Source: Leguminivora glycinivorella (taxonomy: Eukaryota > Arthropoda > Insecta > Lepidoptera > Tortricidae). From it: a stretch of DNA of 64,000 bases. The DNA is not shown here. Where the stretch lies: the NCBI RefSeq assembly GCF_023078275.1, contig NC_062975.1:7229141-7293140 (forward strand), written 5' to 3'. More model-generated notes on the stretch are below. The model worked only from the letters and a program-made list of their open reading frames with translations, did not search any database and was not told the origin of the DNA. Numbering within the stretch: the stretch's first letter is position 1.

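Noticed and set aside
63676..63897. Another upstream stan exon
   Set aside because: The 73-codon antisense frame has no cadherin motifs and overlaps a small inverted-repeat element.

Overview
This is eukaryotic, insect DNA, most probably from a moth or butterfly (Lepidoptera). The evidence is AT-rich noncoding sequence, compact GT-AG introns, very dense MITEs, SINEs and non-LTR retrotransposons of types I associate with Lepidoptera, and insect-type orthologues. There is no sign of bacterial organisation.

Layout. (1) 1-232: C-terminal end of a TSR2-like pre-rRNA-processing protein (+). (2) 233-5851: repeat-rich intergenic DNA with several hairpin/MITE elements. (3) 5852-9226 (-): an uninterrupted reading frame for Dispatched, the RND-family transmembrane protein needed to release lipid-modified Hedgehog. 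(4) 9775-10392 (+): the 21-kDa c'' proteolipid subunit of the V-ATPase, divergent from dispatched across about 550 bp. (5) 10.4-19.1 kb: the V-ATPase 3' UTR, then repeats. (6) 19.1 kb to the right edge (-): most of starry night/flamingo (Celsr family), a seven-pass cadherin of planar cell polarity. I place 37 exons. They run from the last two cadherin repeats through EGF and laminin-G modules, laminin-EGF, the hormone-receptor motif, GAIN/GPS and all seven TM segments to the cytoplasmic tail. The N-terminus with the earlier cadherin repeats lies beyond base 64000.

The flamingo introns hold most of the novelty. A full-length non-LTR retrotransposon (26605-32195) has a perfect 14-bp target duplication. 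A three-deep nest (36991-40740) consists of a Penelope-like remnant, interrupted by a 5'-truncated non-LTR element, itself interrupted by a 1.45-kb DNA transposon with long TIRs. A 5.4-kb composite insert (42171-47566) splits a MITE and contains its own two ends joined in inverted orientation. There are 97-bp, 120-bp and 164-bp tandem arrays. At 61811-61855 a sequence folds as a hammerhead ribozyme apart from one bulged base.

The most unusual pattern is that five different flamingo exons each have one or more copies of their own 3' end, with the splice donor region and some intron, lying just downstream in the following intron (2 to 11 copies per locus).

A second pattern is technical. Four conserved flamingo exon regions and three sites in the retrotransposon need single-base indels, six of the seven being a base missing from a homopolymer. 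This points to uncorrected base-calling or assembly errors rather than a dead gene.
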